5,742 nucleotides of DNA, taken from contig JAQUNU010000042.1 in NCBI GenBank assembly GCA_028717445.1, forward strand, positions 1 to 5,742, written 5' to 3'. The position numbers were made by a program, and so were the translations under genes. How positions within the stretch are numbered: position 1 is the first letter of the stretch; every line of letters begins with the position of its first letter. The DNA comes from Candidatus Portnoyibacteriota bacterium. GTDB lineage: Bacteria > Patescibacteriota > Minisyncoccia > Portnoybacterales > GWB1-42-6. Positions 4,122 through 5,742 of the stretch are shown here, one piece after another. The notes below the pieces were generated by a model. That model had not been told where the DNA came from, made no database searches, and saw nothing but the letters and a program-made list of their open reading frames with translations.

Positions 4122-4193
4122 AGCCACCCCGCGGGATCGAACCGCGAACCTACTGTTTACAAAACAGTAGCTCTACCATTGAGCTAGGGTGGC
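4122..4193 (-). tRNA. trnT: tRNA-Thr(TGT)
   Basis: A complete 72-nt cloverleaf reads on the minus strand. The acceptor stem is GCCACCC/GGGTGGC (7/7). D-stem is GCTC/GAGC. The anticodon stem is ACTGT/ACAGT with loop TTTGTAA, giving TGT for ACA/ACG. Variable loop is AGGTT, T-stem CGCGG/CCGCG with loop TTCGATC, and the discriminator is T73. No CCA is encoded. A partial second tRNA lies directly upstream (4194-4220). Confidence 0.96.
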
Positions 4194-4220
4194 GGGACTC
4201 TGCCATTAAGCCAAGGCGGC
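4194..4220 (-). pseudogene. Truncated 5' half of a tRNA, diverged copy of tRNA-Thr(TGT)
   Basis: From 4220 the minus strand reads GCCGCCTTGGCTTAATGG then CAGAGT, a tRNA acceptor 5' strand plus D-arm, then CCC, and then the intact tRNA-Thr starts. Over 24 aligned positions it matches the intact tRNA at 18, and all six differences are transitions. No anticodon arm or 3' half is present. It starts 3 nt after the TPR-gene stop codon. Confidence 0.75.
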
Positions 4221-4223
4221 TAA

Positions 4224-4907
4224 TTATTTTTCCAATTCTCTTAATTTTGCCACAACTTCGGAATCGCCTGGATTTATTTTTATGACCTGCTTAAAACAAT
4301 TCCGCGCGTCTTCTTTATTTTCTTCGCCGCAATAAAGAAATCCCAGCTTGCGATAGGCTTCCGCGTCCCGCGGATTCCTGGCAATGAGATCGATAAGCTT
4401 TCTTTCCTCAAAACGATTGAAAGCGGCCGCGGCGTCGAAACCGCCGCGAATCTCTTTTTTGACGATGTTCTGCTTCCTCTGTCTAAGCTCGTCTTTGGCT
4501 TTCTGAATGGTCTCAACCACTTGCGCTTTATCCAGTTTTTCCAGAACCTGAAGTTTTTTTATTTTTCGCAACTGGTGCTGTTCCATCCAGGCGCGCGACC
4601 GAATAGTCCAGATCTGCGATTTTTCCCTGGCGCCAGAAATCATATCAGCGAACACATTATCAATCTTAAGCAAGGCAACCCTGAATTTGCGCAAAGTTTT
4701 TTCAATCCAAAGGATAAAAGAAGTTTGAAAATTAGCGTATTTTAAACTCCTTAACCTAATTTTTATCTTTTCGCTCAAAGAAAAACATTCCTGCTCCGGA
4801 GCACAAGCCGGCAATTTCAAAAGGATGGGGACTTTTTTGACAATAATCACCGCGACGCCCGCCGCGCCGATGACAATGATTACGAGAGGAATTAAAGTTA
4901 AAAGCAT
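4224..4907 (-). CDS. Membrane-anchored TPR-repeat protein, function unknown
   Basis: This 227-aa protein has one N-terminal hydrophobic helix (LLTLIPLVIIVIGAAGVAVI, residues 2-21) followed by KK, then a basic, largely helical middle (about 45-155) likely to form coiled coil (QHQLRKIKKLQVLEKLDKAQ and IQKAKDELRQRKQNIVKK). A C-terminal tetratricopeptide unit follows: NPRDAEAYRKLGFLYCGEEN (168-187), KEDARNCFKQVIKINPGDSE. TPR units bind other proteins; here the partner is unknown, and the domain is probably cytoplasmic if the two lysines after the helix face inside. It starts 5 nt after the tsf stop, so translational coupling is likely. There is no Shine-Dalgarno. It ends in TAA, 3 nt before the tRNA fragment. 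Confidence 0.85.
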   Translation of the reverse strand: MLLTLIPLVIIVIGAAGVAVIIVKKVPILLKLPACAPEQECFSLSEKIKIRLRSLKYANFQTSFILWIEKTLRKFRVALLKIDNVFADMISGAREKSQIWTIRSRAWMEQHQLRKIKKLQVLEKLDKAQVVETIQKAKDELRQRKQNIVKKEIRGGFDAAAAFNRFEERKLIDLIARNPRDAEAYRKLGFLYCGEENKEDARNCFKQVIKINPGDSEVVAKLRELEK

Positions 4908-4912
4908 AAAAA

Positions 4913-5500
4913 TTAGATTTCGATCCTGACGAACCGACCAATTTTTATATTTTCTCCGATCTTCCCGATATAATCAGACAAGAGATCTTTTATCTTTTGA
5001 TCGGGATTTTTGACGTACGGCTGCTCGAGCAAGCAAATTTCTTCGCTGAATTTTTTTATTTTGCCTTCAATAATCTGACCGACAATCTTTTCCGGCTTGC
5101 CGGAACTTTTGAATTCGTCCAGGTGTTTGGCTTTCTCTTTTTCAATAATCTGAACGGGAATATTTTCAACGGCCACGTATTGCGGGCTCATGGCCGCGAT
5201 CTGCATGGCCAGCTCATGGGCCAATTCCCTGAACATTTCTGTCTTGGCCACGAAATCCGTCTCGCAGTTGAGCTCAACCAAAACTCCCAATCTATTATTG
5301 GGATGAATATAAGAAGAGACAATCCCTGCTTTAACCTCGCGCTCGGCGCGCTTTTCGGCGATTTGTTTGCCGCGTCTTTGCAAAAGTTCAAGCGCTTTTT
5401 TCAGATCGCCGTTGGCTTCCTCAAGGGCTTTCTTGCAATCCGCCATTGAGGCCTGGGTTTTATCTCTTAATTCTTTGACTTGTTGGGCAGTAATAGCCAT
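4913..5500 (-). CDS. tsf: Elongation factor Ts
   Basis: EF-Ts exchanges GDP for GTP on EF-Tu in the cytoplasm. The 195-aa protein starts with the UBA-like domain (ITAQQVKELRDKTQASMADC, KKALEEANGDLKKALELL, about 3-40). It continues into the core with ETDFVAKTEMFRELAHELAM (80-99), where the TDFVA motif contacts EF-Tu. The C-terminal part ends GENIKIGRFVRIEI. E. coli EF-Ts is about 283 aa with a duplicated core; this short form resembles the roughly 196-aa Thermus type. It follows rpsB by 69 nt, the standard rpsB-tsf order, and leads into the TPR gene 5 nt later. The ATG at 5500 has no Shine-Dalgarno. It ends in TAA. Confidence 0.97.
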   Translation of the reverse strand: MAITAQQVKELRDKTQASMADCKKALEEANGDLKKALELLQRRGKQIAEKRAEREVKAGIVSSYIHPNNRLGVLVELNCETDFVAKTEMFRELAHELAMQIAAMSPQYVAVENIPVQIIEKEKAKHLDEFKSSGKPEKIVGQIIEGKIKKFSEEICLLEQPYVKNPDQKIKDLLSDYIGKIGENIKIGRFVRIEI

Positions 5501-5515
5501 AAGATTTAATATTAC

Positions 5516-5533
5516 TTTTCTGACAGCAGAAAA
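5516..5533. other. Hairpin between rpsB and tsf
   Basis: TTTTCTG-ACAG-CAGAAAA forms a 7-bp stem with a tetraloop, 16 nt upstream of the tsf ATG. No U tract follows, so it is not an intrinsic terminator. It may affect tsf translation or mRNA processing, or be chance in AT-rich DNA. Confidence 0.3.
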
Positions 5534-5569
5534 ATAACCAAAAGACTGCTTTTAAAAAATTTCGGAATA

Positions 5570-5742
5570 CTATTTTTTACTGACGCTTTTGATCGCCTCA
5601 ATAATGGTATTCACGACTATCTTGATGCCCGAGGCCGCGTCGTCGTTGGCCGGGATGGGATAATCAATGACAGCCGGATTAGTGTTGCTGTCGCAGATGC
5701 CGATGATCGGCACTCTGGTTTTTTTGGCTTCACGCACAGCGA
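5570..5742 (-). CDS. rpsB: 30S ribosomal protein uS2, C-terminal end (partial)
   Basis: The last 56 codons are visible, running in from the window edge and ending in TAG at 5570-5572. AVREAKKTRVPIIGICDSN is followed by NPAVIDYPIPANDDAASGIK and an amphipathic tail IVVNTIIEAIKSVSKK. The pattern VREAxKxxxPxxxxxDxNxxPxxIDYPIPxNDDAxxxI is diagnostic of uS2, a small-subunit protein near the mRNA exit side. tsf follows in the usual rpsB-tsf order. The visible end stops soon after the conserved domain, without a long extension. Confidence 0.95.
   Translation of the reverse strand, partial: AVREAKKTRVPIIGICDSNTNPAVIDYPIPANDDAASGIKIVVNTIIEAIKSVSKK

Noticed and set aside
4997..5449. A 150-codon plus-strand open frame opposite tsf
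   Set aside because: It lies wholly within the well-supported EF-Ts gene on the other strand and shows no domain; it is a shadow of the coding strand's composition.
579..5742. Altered genetic code (TGA reassigned, as in some CPR lineages)
   Set aside because: All visible stops are TAA or TAG, which raised the question, but no recognised gene needs an in-frame TGA and all are full length under the standard code. Nine stops are too few to infer loss of RF2.

Overview
The window looks like chromosomal DNA of a small-genome bacterium of the Candidate Phyla Radiation (Patescibacteria, perhaps Parcubacteria-like). This is inferred from a short EF-Ts, tRNA genes without encoded CCA, almost no Shine-Dalgarno sites, a four-helix-bundle gene set among degenerate repeats, and an archaeal/eukaryotic-type tyrosyl-tRNA synthetase among otherwise bacterial translation genes. 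No marker in the window fixes the phylum. Every gene supported here lies on the minus strand, so the region reads from high to low coordinates.

Right part (5742 to 4092): the end of rpsB (uS2), then tsf (EF-Ts), a membrane-anchored TPR protein starting 5 nt after tsf, a truncated tRNA 5' half, tRNA-Thr(TGT) and a weak candidate terminator. Middle (3980 to 1608): a four-helix-bundle (23S rRNA intervening-sequence family) gene bracketed by a perfect 16-nt inverted repeat, tRNA-Tyr(GTA), a SAM-dependent methyltransferase starting 6 nt after that tRNA, and tyrS between short repeats. Left-middle (1572 to 1351): a cluster of tRNA-derived sequence. An intact tRNA-Thr(GGT) sits inside a 17-bp extended stem, between a 5' tRNA fragment and a 56-bp identical 3' tRNA fragment, with a further decayed tRNA piece beyond. 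Then come a 64-bp twofold-symmetric REP-like element, a membrane-anchored hypothetical protein, rpmG (bL33) and a strong terminator. Far left (471 to 1): a 37-aa small ORF with the only clear Shine-Dalgarno in the window, and the N-terminal part of a probable ERF-family single-strand annealing protein, suggesting the edge of a phage-like or otherwise mobile region.

Two things stand out. First, both the tyrosyl-tRNA synthetase (KMSSS motif, no S4 domain) and the neighbouring tRNA-Tyr (C1-G72, 5-nt variable loop) are of archaeal/eukaryotic type. They sit in what resembles the old bacterial tRNA order Thr(TGT)-Tyr-(Gly)-Thr(GGT)...rpmG, as if the tyrosine pair had been replaced together. Second, the tRNA-Thr(GGT) cluster can be read as one tRNA carried inside the D-loop of another and closed by a 17-bp helix. 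Decay of a tandem tRNA array is the competing explanation.
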